In this document: piece by piece, positions 43,088-53,003 of the stretch | Numbering within the stretch: the stretch's first letter is position 1 | Layout of the letters: every line of letters begins with the position of its first letter | Source of the DNA: Paenibacillus periandrae | GTDB lineage: Bacteria > Bacillota > Bacilli > Paenibacillales > NBRC-103111 | Assembly (NCBI RefSeq): GCF_022458865.1 | Contig: NZ_JAJNMU010000001.1 | Span: 186,001-250,000 of the forward strand | Direction of reading: 5' to 3' | DNA: 64,000 nt | The notes under the pieces: generated by a model | Seen by the model: the letters and a program-made list of their open reading frames with translations, nothing else | The model's database searches: none | Told to the model about the DNA's origin: nothing | Made by a program: the position numbers and the translations under genes

Positions 43088-44674
43088 ATGTACAAAGTAT
43101 TAGTAATGGATGGAATCAGTGATTTGGGAATTCAACTGCTTAATGACGCAGCAGACGTAACAGTCGACAAAAAAATCGGCTTATCGGAAAGCGAATTAAT
43201 CGAGATTATTGCTGATTATGACGCATTGATGGTAAGAAGCCAAACCAAAGTGACCGATAACATTATGGCTGCTGCTCCTAAGCTGAAGGTTGTAGGACGC
43301 GCAGGTGTTGGTGTAGATAACATCGATCTTCAAGCGGCTACCAGCCGTGGTATTGTTGTCATCAATGCTCCTGATGGAAATACAATTGCAACTTGTGAAT
43401 TAACTTTTGCTATGATGATGTCCGTAGCACGCTCCATTCCACAGGCCTACAAAAAAACCGTCAGTGGTGAGTGGGATCGCAAAACTTTCGTAGGTGTTGA
43501 GCTGCGTAATAAAACGCTGGGTATTCTTGGTATGGGCCGTATCGGAAGTGAAGTGGCTAAACGCGCTAAGGTTTTTGGCATGAACGTAATCGGCTATGAT
43601 CCTTTCCTTACTGAAGAACGTGCAGAACAAATGGGTGTTAAGCTCGGAACCGTGAATGAAATCGCAGCTCAGGCTGATTTTATCACTGTGCATACGCCGT
43701 TAACTCCTGAAACGCGTCATATCATTGCCCGCCCTCAATTTGAATTGATGAGAAAAGGCGTACGCATTATTAACTGTGCTCGCGGCGGTATTATCGATGA
43801 AGCTGCTTTGGTTGAAGCTATTGATGCCGGTATCGTGGCAGGAGCTGCGTTTGACGTATATGAGCAGGAGCCTCCTCAAGCCGACCACCCATTCCTGAAT
43901 AATCCGAAAATCATCGTGACCCCGCATTTGGGTGCATCTACAGTTGAAGCTCAAGAAAATGTAGCTATCGACGTTTCCGAAGAAGTGCTTCATATTTTAC
44001 GTGACGAGCCTTTCAAAAATGCTGTTAACATGTCTCCGGTTCCACCAGCAGTACTAAGCAAACTCCAGCCTTACTTCAACCTTGGAGACAAGCTTGGCAA
44101 ATTTATCGGTCAAACTACCGAAGTTGCGATCAAAGAGATCGTAGTTAATTACTCCGGAGATTTGGCTGATGTGGACACAGCACCATTAACCCGTTATATC
44201 GTACGCGGTATTCTTGCTAATCAACTGGAAGGTGTTAATATCGTAAATGCGATGCACCTTGCCAAAACTCGCGATGTGAACATCGTGATTCAACAATCGG
44301 CAGCCACACAAACGTTCACTAATCTGGTTTCGGTTACGCTGAAATCCAAAAACGAGGTGCGTGTTGTTGCTGGAACCCTGCTAGCCGGATATGGCGAGCG
44401 GATCGTACAAATTGACCAGTATCCGGTCGATATCGCACCAAACGGCAATTTGCTGCTCATTTCTCATAATGACAAGCCTGGTATCATCGGTAAAGTAGGG
44501 ACTCTGCTTGGCAACAATGATGTCAACATCGCTACGATGCAGGTTGGCCGTAAGGTTGTTGGCGGCTCGGCCATTATGGTCTTGTCAACAGATAAAAAGA
44601 CACCTAAGGAAGTTCTTCAACAGCTTATTCAATTGCCTGAGCTGACACATGTAAATGAACTTACCCTGGACTAA
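43088..44674 (+). CDS. serA: D-3-phosphoglycerate dehydrogenase
   Basis: First step of serine synthesis. 528 residues: substrate/NAD domain with [22 protein letters not shown], the Rossmann loop [35 protein letters not shown]; then the intervening allosteric-substrate domain and a C-terminal ACT domain ([18 protein letters not shown]) that binds serine in relatives. The start at 43088 ([11 protein letters not shown]) has GGAGG upstream; a GTG-type in-frame start at 43058 is inside the leader terminator. It provides serine to TrpB indirectly. Confidence 0.96.
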   Translation: MYKVLVMDGISDLGIQLLNDAADVTVDKKIGLSESELIEIIADYDALMVRSQTKVTDNIMAAAPKLKVVGRAGVGVDNIDLQAATSRGIVVINAPDGNTIATCELTFAMMMSVARSIPQAYKKTVSGEWDRKTFVGVELRNKTLGILGMGRIGSEVAKRAKVFGMNVIGYDPFLTEERAEQMGVKLGTVNEIAAQADFITVHTPLTPETRHIIARPQFELMRKGVRIINCARGGIIDEAALVEAIDAGIVAGAAFDVYEQEPPQADHPFLNNPKIIVTPHLGASTVEAQENVAIDVSEEVLHILRDEPFKNAVNMSPVPPAVLSKLQPYFNLGDKLGKFIGQTTEVAIKEIVVNYSGDLADVDTAPLTRYIVRGILANQLEGVNIVNAMHLAKTRDVNIVIQQSAATQTFTNLVSVTLKSKNEVRVVAGTLLAGYGERIVQIDQYPVDIAPNGNLLLISHNDKPGIIGKVGTLLGNNDVNIATMQVGRKVVGGSAIMVLSTDKKTPKEVLQQLIQLPELTHVNELTLD

Positions 44675-44740
44675 AACTAAGATTCCTGTTCGACTGTTTC
44701 ACGGACTGTTTCACGAACAACAAGAATAATCCTGCTCGTT

Positions 44741-44792
44741 CAACATAAAAAGAGAGCTTCCGATACGCTTGTCGGAGCTCTCTTTTATGTTG
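44741..44792. terminator. Bidirectional terminator between serA and resE
   Basis: AGAGAGCTTCCGA and TCGGAGCTCTCT form the stem, with A and T runs on both sides. The resE stop codon lies in its right flank. Confidence 0.85.
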
Positions 44793-46638
44793 TTATCATT
44801 TTAACGGGAAGCAGCACTGAAAATGTCGTTCCTTGCCCCACTGTGCTTTTAACCGTAACAGCGCCTTGATGCGCCTCTACCAGGTTACGGACAATCGATA
44901 ACCCGAGTCCTGTCCCCCCTGTTGCACCGCGTGTACGGGCCTTGTCCGCTTTATAAAAGCGTTCAAATACATAGGGCAGGTCACCTGCAGGTATCCCGAT
45001 TCCTTGATCGATAATTTCGATCAGAACGGCATCTTCATCCTTGTAAGAGTGCCGCTCTGCACGCATGACGATTTCCGCTTGAGCAGGCGTATGCCTGATG
45101 GCATTATCCAATAAATTCGTCAGCACCTGCTCCAGCCGATCTTCATCCGCCTGGTACAGAATCAGCTCTTCCTCCGGCAGCTCATAGCTCATTAGAATGC
45201 CCTGCTCCTTCGATAGTGCCGCGAACTTGCGATGCATACGCTTGATAAAGCTCCGAACCTCCACCACTCGAAAATGCAGCTCGATATGACCGGTCTCCAT
45301 ACGAGCCAAATCCAACAGGTCTCTGACCAGCCTGCCCATTCGCAGCGATTCCTCATGGATAACCTGAGCAAGCTCCTGGCGTTCTTCTGCAGAACCTGCA
45401 ATATCATCGAGCAATGCCTCGCTATAACCTTGCAGCATGGATAATGGCGTACGAAGCTCGTGGGATACATTGGCGACAAAATCCTTGCGCAGCTTGTCCA
45501 GCCTAAATTCCTCTGTAACATCCCGCAACACCGCCACCACGCCTCGAACGGCCGCACGAGCATATAACGGGGTCATGACAACGGACCACACCTCGTTTTG
45601 AACATGCAGCTTGGAGGTAATTTCCTTCGCTCCTGTAATGACTTCGTCAAACAGCATTCTCATTGGCTCGGGTATGAACGAGCTGTGCTGTTGAAGCACA
45701 GGCAGCATGGATTGCTCGGTTTCTCGATCAATCCAGTGGATCTGATTCCAGTCATTGACGATTTTATCGCCCTGAGGATTAGCCAGAATCACACTTCCAT
45801 CCGAATCAAATGTAATAACAGCGTCTGTCATACTACGTAATATACTGGATAAATGCTCTTTTTCGTGGCTGAGCGCCTTGATCGTATCAGATAATTCCTC
45901 ACCCATGCGATTAAATGTTTTACCCAGCTCACCGATTTCATCTGATGAGGTAATAGGAACACGGGTTCCATATTCTCCAAGCGAAATTAAATCGGCTGCT
46001 TTTTTGAGCTTCAGTAAAGGCTGAGTAATTTTCGTCAGTAAAAAGAAAGCAAAAAAAGTTGTCATTAAAAAGCCGATCAAGGACACATAAGCAAATAAAC
46101 GGATGACGTAAGCCTGTGTCGCTTCTACAGATTGAACCGATTGATACAAAATGGCGGCGCCGATGATTTTTTGCTGTGTCGAGTCCATCAAAGGTACCGC
46201 TACAGCTGAGTATTGGCTGTTCATCTGCTGCCTGCTGCCGGTACTGTTAACGGTTTGATTATCAATCGTGTCTCCAGCAAACACCCGCTTCAGCATAACA
46301 GCGGAAAAAAAATCATCGTATTGCAAATTCATAGGGTTCGACTTCTGAGATGATAACTTCATCGGCTTCAAGTCGACATCCACTACAAAGACTGTTGCAT
46401 CTTGGGCACTTAACAGATCATTGACCAAATCAATGTAACGCTCATCCTCATTGTGTAAAGCGATGCCGCTGGTCACCTTCTGTCCCAGCTTGCGTAGATT
46501 CTCGATCTGATCCTGAGATTTGGGGAAAGAGGTTTCCAGATATTGACTGAGAAACAGACCAAGCACGAGCAGAACAACAGCAACAAGTCCGATAATTGTC
46601 AGCCATAGCTTGCCAACGATGCCTTTTAAGCTAAACAC
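44785..46638 (-). CDS. resE: Redox-responsive sensor histidine kinase
   Basis: 617 residues: two membrane spans flanking an extracytoplasmic sensor, HAMP (RVPITSSDEIGELGKTFN), a PAS-like segment (FDSDGSVILANPQGDK), HisKA with FVANVSHELRTPLSML (phospho-His) and HATPase with DNAIRHTPAQ, GIGIPAGDLPYVFERFYK and GGTGLGLSIV. This is the ResE layout. Two bases after resD. In B. subtilis ResDE turns on anaerobic respiration and cytochrome genes, and the resABC genes just upstream fit this. Name relies on order as well as domains. Confidence 0.92.
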   Translation of the reverse strand: MFSLKGIVGKLWLTIIGLVAVVLLVLGLFLSQYLETSFPKSQDQIENLRKLGQKVTSGIALHNEDERYIDLVNDLLSAQDATVFVVDVDLKPMKLSSQKSNPMNLQYDDFFSAVMLKRVFAGDTIDNQTVNSTGSRQQMNSQYSAVAVPLMDSTQQKIIGAAILYQSVQSVEATQAYVIRLFAYVSLIGFLMTTFFAFFLLTKITQPLLKLKKAADLISLGEYGTRVPITSSDEIGELGKTFNRMGEELSDTIKALSHEKEHLSSILRSMTDAVITFDSDGSVILANPQGDKIVNDWNQIHWIDRETEQSMLPVLQQHSSFIPEPMRMLFDEVITGAKEITSKLHVQNEVWSVVMTPLYARAAVRGVVAVLRDVTEEFRLDKLRKDFVANVSHELRTPLSMLQGYSEALLDDIAGSAEERQELAQVIHEESLRMGRLVRDLLDLARMETGHIELHFRVVEVRSFIKRMHRKFAALSKEQGILMSYELPEEELILYQADEDRLEQVLTNLLDNAIRHTPAQAEIVMRAERHSYKDEDAVLIEIIDQGIGIPAGDLPYVFERFYKADKARTRGATGGTGLGLSIVRNLVEAHQGAVTVKSTVGQGTTFSVLLPVKMITT

Positions 46639-46639
46639 G

Positions 46640-47356
46640 TTACTTTGGCACCTCGAGCTTGTATCCGACGCCCCATACCGTTGTAATCATGGAGGCGGCA
46701 TCCGGCGACACTTTATTCAGCTTTTCACGCAGCCTTTTGACATGTGTATCCACTGTTCTCAGATCCCCAAAAAACTCATAATTCCATACATCCTTCAACA
46801 GCTCTTCCCGTGAAAAGACCTTGTCCGGCGATACCGCCAAGTAATGCAGCAGCTCGTATTCCTTCGGAGTCAGTGCAACCTCCTGGCCACCCGCGCTCAC
46901 CCGATGCGCATCATGCTCAATGATGAGATTAGGAAATACAATATTGTTGCTCGAATTAACTTCCTTGGATAAATAAGCCGTCACTGAGGATCTTCTCAGG
47001 ATCGCTTTGACCCGATAAATCACCTCACGCGGACTAAACGGTTTCACGACGTAGTCGTCTGCACCCATCTCAAAGCCCTGCACCCGGTTCGTTTCCTCAC
47101 CCTTGGCCGTAAGCATAATGACCGGAGTTGATTTTACCTGCCGCAGTCTCGCACACACCTCGTTACCATCAATACCTGGCAGCATGACATCGAGCAATAT
47201 TAAATCGTAATCGGTTTCAAGCGCTTTTTTCAAAGCCGTTTCGCCATCCTCCGCTTCATCGATAATGAAATTTTCTTTCTCCAGATACATGCGCAGCAAG
47301 CGGCGAATCCGCTCCTCATCGTCGACTACCAAAATCGTCATTTTAACATCAGACAT
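46640..47356 (-). CDS. resD: OmpR/PhoB-type response regulator
   Basis: 238 residues: receiver domain with DDEERIRRLL, the phospho-acceptor in LILLDVMLPGIDG, TAKGEE and VVKPFSPRE, then a winged-helix effector (ELLHYLAVSPDKVFSREELL and RTVDTHVKRLREKL). Partner of ResE. It follows resC by 42 bases, giving the order resA-B-C-D-E. Relatives bind A/T-rich sites upstream of respiratory genes. Confidence 0.94.
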   Translation of the reverse strand: MSDVKMTILVVDDEERIRRLLRMYLEKENFIIDEAEDGETALKKALETDYDLILLDVMLPGIDGNEVCARLRQVKSTPVIMLTAKGEETNRVQGFEMGADDYVVKPFSPREVIYRVKAILRRSSVTAYLSKEVNSSNNIVFPNLIIEHDAHRVSAGGQEVALTPKEYELLHYLAVSPDKVFSREELLKDVWNYEFFGDLRTVDTHVKRLREKLNKVSPDAASMITTVWGVGYKLEVPK

Positions 47357-47398
47357 CGGCTTTTCAACCCTCTCTGTTCTATTGTTGTATGTTCTTCA

Positions 47399-48646
47399 TT
47401 ACGCCCCCGAATACGAATGCAAACCTGCGATAACCAGATTAACCCCAACCAGCGTAAACATAACGACCACAAATCCGATTACAGCGAGCCAGGCTGAACG
47501 TTTTCCCTGCCATCCTTTGGAAAACCGTAGATGCAAATAGGCAGCATAATACAAAAAGACGATCAGTGCCCATACTTCCTTGGGATCCCATCCCCAGAAT
47601 CTTCCCCATGCCTCAGCGGCCCATATCATCGCAAAAACCAGAGCACCCAGAGTGAAAATCGGGTAACCTATAGCAATCGCCCGATAGCTGATTTCATCGA
47701 TGTCTTCAAGATCAATACCCTTCAGCATAGGACTGATTGCAGCCCCTAAGGGCTTGCGTGCGATCAAACGGAGCAATCCATATAGAATCAAGCCTCCGGC
47801 AATGGACCATACCACAGTATTCAGCTTACGGCCTGCATTAGATCCCTTCATCCAGGATGGTGCTTCGAAGGGTGCCTGGGTCATGCCGAGGAATGGCTTC
47901 ATCTCCACCTGCTCCCCTTCAAAAGGCTTGAAGATCGGTGGCAGCACATAATCAACATTCTGCTTAATAGTCTGCTCCACGCCGTCCTTACCCGTGTAGA
48001 GCACATCGCTTGCGAATCTGGCGTGATAGCCGGATGCATTAAAACCAAATATGGAAATGACAAAAGCAATGATCATGACCAAGGTGAATATCGTCACCTC
48101 TACTCCACGCTGCTCCTTGCGATCACCCTTTTCCTTACTGTCAAAGTTAACACTGCGCAGCAGATACATCAAGCCGGCAGCAAAACCGACTGCAAAAAAC
48201 GCTTCTCCAAACGCCGCTGTTGTGACATGAATCTTCAGCCAGTAGCTTTGCAAAGCCGGAATAAGCGGCTGCACGTCCTTGGGAAATACAGATGCATAGC
48301 CAATAATAATGATTCCAATCGGCACTGCAAATACCCCAAGCACAGGCGCACGATATATAAAGTACACGACGATAAAAGCAACAATGATCATCATTCCGAG
48401 AAATGTCATAAATTCATACATGTTGCTTGTAGGAATATGACCTGCTTCATACCATCTTGTAAAGAAGAATCCCGCATGACCGGCAAGTCCTATTATAGTG
48501 GCACCTATCGCATAATTACCCCATTTTCTCGTATGCTCGATGGGATTATCCTGAGCCCACTTTCTGCCGAGAATGGCAATCACGAACATCAGAAAGGCCA
48601 GGTTATAGACGATGAAACCGATTAGTAAAAACGTACTGCTTGTCAT
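47399..48646 (-). CDS. resC: Cytochrome c biogenesis protein CcsA/ResC
   Basis: Heme export and ligation part of System II cytochrome c maturation. The 415-residue polytopic protein carries the tryptophan-rich heme motif WGWDPKEVWALIVFLYY and conserved histidines in flanking helices (AYLHLRFSKGW, GHAGFFFTRW). Its start overlaps the resB stop (TAATG), so coupled translation with ResB, its partner, is expected. Confidence 0.95.
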   Translation of the reverse strand: MTSSTFLLIGFIVYNLAFLMFVIAILGRKWAQDNPIEHTRKWGNYAIGATIIGLAGHAGFFFTRWYEAGHIPTSNMYEFMTFLGMMIIVAFIVVYFIYRAPVLGVFAVPIGIIIIGYASVFPKDVQPLIPALQSYWLKIHVTTAAFGEAFFAVGFAAGLMYLLRSVNFDSKEKGDRKEQRGVEVTIFTLVMIIAFVISIFGFNASGYHARFASDVLYTGKDGVEQTIKQNVDYVLPPIFKPFEGEQVEMKPFLGMTQAPFEAPSWMKGSNAGRKLNTVVWSIAGGLILYGLLRLIARKPLGAAISPMLKGIDLEDIDEISYRAIAIGYPIFTLGALVFAMIWAAEAWGRFWGWDPKEVWALIVFLYYAAYLHLRFSKGWQGKRSAWLAVIGFVVVMFTLVGVNLVIAGLHSYSGA

Positions 48647-50322
48647 TATGTGACCACTCCTGTTTCCAGCGATTTGGGATCGGCTTCAATTCCCGATTTA
48701 TGAAGAACCTGGGCGACTTCCTGACGAATGCCAAACCAGTTTTTGTTTGTATGAGCGCCAAGAGCCAGCCGTCCGTTATCGATTCGAAGCCAGATACGAC
48801 GATGATGCCAGTAAAAGCCCATAACCAGCCCAATCATGGAAATCGCAGCCCCCACCCAAATATATGGCATTGCACGATCCACACGAATATTCAAATAACT
48901 GATGTATTCTGAAAACTGTACATCGGCCATAGAATTAACAGAAAGCTCCAGCTTGTTTCCAATTTCTCCATTAATGTCATCCTGACGGAAGGTAACCTTG
49001 TCCACCTGTCTTGGAAAATAAAGGTACGGAACACCTTCCGCGGCGATTTCCGGGCCTGTAATCGAGAATATAAATGCCGGCATCTTGGGGTCTTTGGATT
49101 TGGTTATCGGAACCCCTTTTTCATCCAGTCCAAAATCCGGGAAATAGGCTTTTACCTTTAAAGTATAAGGTCCAACCTGATAGCTGTCCTGGGGCCGTGT
49201 CATGGACAAGTCCAGGCTGCCGTATGCAGCGCCGGTTTGCTTGTTTTTGAGTGTAGGCTTCACGGAAATCAGCATCGGCGATTCCCTGTAGTCAAATTGG
49301 TAAGCCATTAATCCTTTATACTCAAGCGGCTCATTCACTATAATATTTTGACGGTGAACCTCCTCAAGCACGGGCTGCTTGAAGGGGTCATCACAATCGG
49401 CTTTACATGTGTATAAGACCGCATTCGTTTCGTATATTTTGGGTACTGCCTGATCCTTGGCACGAAATCCTTCCGACATCTCATTCGCATCGTAATATTC
49501 AATTGTGAATTTTTCATTTTTCAGGTAATACGACGTTTCAGGAATCTTCACAACTTGTCCTTCAGGAAATGCAACATGCTGGTCCATGTGCCAGCCAGGA
49601 ATACTTCTCATCAGAATCGCCAGCAAAAAAATAATGAGTCCAATATGGTTGATATAGGGTCCCCAGCGGCTAAACCGGTTTTTTTCCGCCAGCAGAGCGG
49701 TCCCATCCGTATGTACACGATAGTGCTTTTTCTTTAATTGCTCGGCAGCTTGCTGAACCCATGCCTGCTCTGCTGCCTCTGAAGAAACATCCTTGTGAGG
49801 AAGATCACCGCTATAGGAAACCTTTTGACGTAAAATGAATTTAAGATGCTTTCGAATCTGCTGCTTGGAGAGAGCCCTGTAAAGCGGCAGTACCCTATCA
49901 AGGCTGCAAACGACAAGAGAGGTTCCTATCATTAATAGGAGCCCAATAAACCACCAGGATTCAAAGGTATGTGACAGTCCCAGTAAATAATAAATCTTCC
50001 CTGGCGTCCCGTACGTTTCTTCATAATAGATCGAAGGGTCAAAATTAAGAAATGAATTTTCCTGCGGATAAATCGTGCCTACTGCTGAGCCAAGCAGTGT
50101 AATGATGATCATGTAGATGGCGATCTTAACGGAAGAGAAAAAATTCCATACCTTATCGATTATATCCGGATTGGCTTTTTGAGAACGTCTTGCCACTCCG
50201 TCATAACGCATTTCAAGCGGCTCCGTGCCAGCCTCTTCAAAGAGAGGCTTTCCACAGGCTTCGCAAAGTACGGTCCCGACATGATTCAGGTGACCGCATT
50301 CACATTTTGTGTTTTGAATCAT
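48646..50322 (-). CDS. resB: Cytochrome c biogenesis protein ResB with N-terminal zinc ribbon
   Basis: 558 residues. The first 30 form a zinc-ribbon-like tag, CECGHLNHVGTVLCEACGK, with four cysteines at 7, 9, 20 and 23. A hydrophobic helix and PQENSFLN follow, then the ResB/Ccs1 body with membrane spans and a large outer domain ending AISMIGLVMGFYWHHRRIWL. With ResC it presents heme to apocytochrome c. The zinc tag is absent from many ResB proteins. Confidence 0.93.
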   Translation of the reverse strand: MIQNTKCECGHLNHVGTVLCEACGKPLFEEAGTEPLEMRYDGVARRSQKANPDIIDKVWNFFSSVKIAIYMIIITLLGSAVGTIYPQENSFLNFDPSIYYEETYGTPGKIYYLLGLSHTFESWWFIGLLLMIGTSLVVCSLDRVLPLYRALSKQQIRKHLKFILRQKVSYSGDLPHKDVSSEAAEQAWVQQAAEQLKKKHYRVHTDGTALLAEKNRFSRWGPYINHIGLIIFLLAILMRSIPGWHMDQHVAFPEGQVVKIPETSYYLKNEKFTIEYYDANEMSEGFRAKDQAVPKIYETNAVLYTCKADCDDPFKQPVLEEVHRQNIIVNEPLEYKGLMAYQFDYRESPMLISVKPTLKNKQTGAAYGSLDLSMTRPQDSYQVGPYTLKVKAYFPDFGLDEKGVPITKSKDPKMPAFIFSITGPEIAAEGVPYLYFPRQVDKVTFRQDDINGEIGNKLELSVNSMADVQFSEYISYLNIRVDRAMPYIWVGAAISMIGLVMGFYWHHRRIWLRIDNGRLALGAHTNKNWFGIRQEVAQVLHKSGIEADPKSLETGVVT

Positions 50323-50383
50323 GGGGCGCCTCCTGAGCTTTCTTTCTTACTGTCAAGCAATAGGTTCTCACTGTAATAATCAA

Positions 50384-50926
50384 TTATTTGGGAGCAGCTT
50401 GGGCTGAAGCTTTGATCGATTCAAGTGTCTTTTCAATAAATACCTCACTCATCTCCCCGACCATAATCTTGGCAATCTTGCCGTCTGGAGAAATAAAGAA
50501 CGTTGTCGGATAATTACTGACACCGTATCGCTTGCGCGTTGCTTCGTTGTCATCCAGTAAAATTGGAAATGTAATTTTATACTGGTCAATAAAGCTTTGC
50601 ACGGTTATTTTACTTTCACCGAGATTTAGTGCAAGAAACTCTACATTTTGTGTGTCACGCTTATCAAATTGATGCTGAATGGCAGGCATTTCTTCCTTAC
50701 ATGGCGGACAGAACGTACCCCAAAAGTTAACCATCACCGTTTTCCCTTTATAATCAGACAGCGTATGCTTCTTACCATCCAATCCGGACAAAGTAAAATC
50801 AGGTGCCTTGGCGCCTTCAACCGGTCGTTTATCCGTGGCATACAAATTATTGAACAGCGTCAATGCACCGATCACTATGGCAATGGCGAAAATCGCCAAT
50901 TGTATCCATCTTTTATTTTTGCCCAT
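50384..50926 (-). CDS. resA: Thiol-disulfide oxidoreductase ResA
   Basis: 180 residues: membrane anchor (WIQLAIFAIAIVIGALTLFNN) then a thioredoxin-like domain facing outward. The active site is WGTFCPPCKEEMP (CPPC; B. subtilis ResA has CEPC). Reduces the disulfide in apocytochrome c for heme attachment by ResB/ResC. YGVSNYPTTFFISPDGKI contains the conserved cis-Pro loop. Start of the res unit. Confidence 0.94.
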   Translation of the reverse strand: MGKNKRWIQLAIFAIAIVIGALTLFNNLYATDKRPVEGAKAPDFTLSGLDGKKHTLSDYKGKTVMVNFWGTFCPPCKEEMPAIQHQFDKRDTQNVEFLALNLGESKITVQSFIDQYKITFPILLDDNEATRKRYGVSNYPTTFFISPDGKIAKIMVGEMSEVFIEKTLESIKASAQAAPK

Positions 50927-50996
50927 TGATGTTCACTCCAAACGGAAGCTAGTCAGTTTTGCTTATTTTCATTATAGCTAACTTTAATGCCAACGC

Positions 50997-51743
50997 TTAT
51001 TTGTCTTTTTGAATTTTATGTGTCCTTAGCGCATCCTCGGTCAACTCTTTGATTTCTTTGGCTTCGAGATGGCGGAATTTCCCCCGTGGCACTCCGGTCA
51101 AAGCTATAGGTCCAAATTGAACACGCTTAAGCTTGATTAACGGAAATTGGATGGCATCGAACATACGGCGAACCTGACGGTTACGTCCTTCATAAATAGT
51201 AATGGAAACAATCGTTTCCTTTTTGGCCGGATCGATATCGTAATAATCCACTTCTGCTGGCGCCGTCATCCCATCTTCGAGCTCGATTCCATCCCGCAGC
51301 TTGTCCAATAAAGAACCATGTGGAACCCCTTTTACCGTGGCGTGGTAAGTACGCGGCACATGGTGCCTGGGATGCGTCAGCAAATTGGCGAATTCCCCAT
51401 CATTGGTCAGCAGCAGCAAGCCCTCGGTATCATAGTCAAGCCGACCTACCGGATAAATCCGTTCCTTGATATCCACCAGAAAGTCGGTTACGATTTTCCG
51501 TCCACCGGGGTCGGAAGCACTCGTTATAACCCCTTTGGGCTTATTAAACAGCACGTATACTTTTTTCTCCTGACGGATCTTGCGGCCGTCTACGGTAATT
51601 ACATCTTTACTGGCATCAACCTTAACTCCAAGTGTTGTCACAACCTCATCGTTAACCTGAACACGTCCAGCCGTTATCAATTCCTCACACTTACGACGGG
51701 AGGCCACTCCCGCTTCTGCCAATACTTTTTGTAATCGTTCCAT
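50997..51743 (-). CDS. rluB: 23S rRNA pseudouridine synthase (RluB-type)
   Basis: 248 residues: N-terminal S4 domain (MERLQKVLAEAGVASRRKCE) and RsuA-family catalytic domain with GRLDYDTEGLLLLTNDGE, which holds the catalytic Asp, and EGRNRQVRRMFD. Converts a uridine in the peptidyl-transferase area of 23S rRNA. Between spmB and resA as ypuL/rluB in B. subtilis. Confidence 0.94.
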   Translation of the reverse strand: MERLQKVLAEAGVASRRKCEELITAGRVQVNDEVVTTLGVKVDASKDVITVDGRKIRQEKKVYVLFNKPKGVITSASDPGGRKIVTDFLVDIKERIYPVGRLDYDTEGLLLLTNDGEFANLLTHPRHHVPRTYHATVKGVPHGSLLDKLRDGIELEDGMTAPAEVDYYDIDPAKKETIVSITIYEGRNRQVRRMFDAIQFPLIKLKRVQFGPIALTGVPRGKFRHLEAKEIKELTEDALRTHKIQKDK

Positions 51744-51824
51744 TAGTCTCCATTCACCTCAAACCTAATGATACTCATCCTACAGAGAAATCACAAGTTG
51801 CTCAGGCGAAAATCTGTGTCAGTT

Positions 51825-52358
51825 CTAAGCAAATACCAAATAACAAATAAAAATGGAGGCAGCGAACCCGACTGCATCCGAGATCAAGCCCACTTTTAGC
51901 GCATAGCTTGCTTTACGGATGCCTATCGCTCCAAAGTAGACAGTAATCACATACATCGTAGTATCGGTGCTCCCCTGAATCGTGGATGCTATACGCCCGA
52001 CCATGGAATCGGGGCCAAACTGCTGCAGCAGATCGGTTGTAAAGGCGAGTGATCCCGCCCCTGTAATCGGACGTAAAATAGCTAGCGGCAGCACCTCGCT
52101 TGGAATACCTATCATTTCACAAAAAGGCTTCACCCAATTGGTCATCAGCTCCATGGCACCCGAAGCTCTGAATATACTGATTGCTACCATCATGCCTACC
52201 AAATGCGGGATGATTCGGATTGCGGTATCAAAGCCGTCCTTAGCCCCGTCTACAAAGGATTCGTAAACGGGTACCTTACGATACAAGGCATAAAGCGGTA
52301 TAAAAACAATGATCATCGGAATCGCCCAGGCAGATATCAGATTAACGAAGGCGTACAT
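51825..52358 (-). CDS. spmB: Spore maturation protein B
   Basis: 177-residue polytopic membrane protein of the nucleoside-transporter-gate family. FVDGAKDGFDTAIRIIPHLVGM and RPITGAGSLAFTTDLLQQFGPDS are typical SpmB segments. With SpmA and DacB it is required for proper spore core dehydration in Bacillus. It follows spmA by 34 bases. Confidence 0.93.
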   Translation of the reverse strand: MYAFVNLISAWAIPMIIVFIPLYALYRKVPVYESFVDGAKDGFDTAIRIIPHLVGMMVAISIFRASGAMELMTNWVKPFCEMIGIPSEVLPLAILRPITGAGSLAFTTDLLQQFGPDSMVGRIASTIQGSTDTTMYVITVYFGAIGIRKASYALKVGLISDAVGFAASIFICYLVFA

Positions 52359-52392
52359 TAAGGAATCATCCCTTCCCTATCAGTGGTTAACA

Positions 52393-52980
52393 TTAATGCT
52401 GTATGGAGTTGCGTGCACGGTACCATCTATCTACAAAAATAGCCGCGAGGGTGGATACAAAGGTAGCCATTAACGTTGTCCCGACAATCTCGGCCGGGTT
52501 CAAGGAATTAAAATTCATTCTAATTGCGATCAGTGTTGTCGGGATCAAGGTAATGCTCGCCGTATTCAGAGCCAGCAGCGTACACATCGCCGGACTCGCC
52601 GTCTCTTTATTGGTGTTGAGCAGCTGCAGCTCCTGCATCGCTTTGATCCCCATCGGCGTTGCCGCGTTACCCAAGCCCAATATATTGGCCCCCATATTGG
52701 ACATGATGTAGCCCAGAGCCGGGTGGTCCTTGGGGACAGTTGGAAACAGGAACCGAACGATCGGACGCAGCAAAGAAGCCAACAGCTTCAGTAATCCCGC
52801 ATCCTCGGCAATACGCATGATACCAAGCCAGAATACCATGATGCTAATCAAGCCAAAGCATACGGTAACCCCGCTTTTCGCGCCATCAAATGTCGCCTGT
52901 GTAACCAGCTCGATATTCCCCTGCGCCGCGGCGACGCCAACCCCAGCAACAATAAAAAACAACCAGATTAAATTTACCAT
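52393..52980 (-). CDS. spmA: Spore maturation protein A
   Basis: 195-residue membrane protein of the gate-domain family. TQATFDGAKSGVTVCFGLI, SNMGANILGLGNAATPMGIKAM and ALNTASITLIPTT are the recognisable SpmA segments. Pairs with SpmB. Located between dacB (23 bases) and spmB (34 bases), the same order as in B. subtilis. Confidence 0.94.
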   Translation of the reverse strand: MVNLIWLFFIVAGVGVAAAQGNIELVTQATFDGAKSGVTVCFGLISIMVFWLGIMRIAEDAGLLKLLASLLRPIVRFLFPTVPKDHPALGYIMSNMGANILGLGNAATPMGIKAMQELQLLNTNKETASPAMCTLLALNTASITLIPTTLIAIRMNFNSLNPAEIVGTTLMATFVSTLAAIFVDRWYRARNSIQH

Positions 52981-53003
52981 AGGTCAACTCCTATCTCGGA
53001 TGA

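Noticed and set aside
48023..48625. 200-codon plus-strand frame
   Set aside because: Antisense to resC; Lys/His-rich composition results from reading hydrophobic codons backward.
50972..50977. TATAAT on the minus strand before resA
   Set aside because: No acceptable -35 at 16 to 18 bases; not enough to call a promoter.
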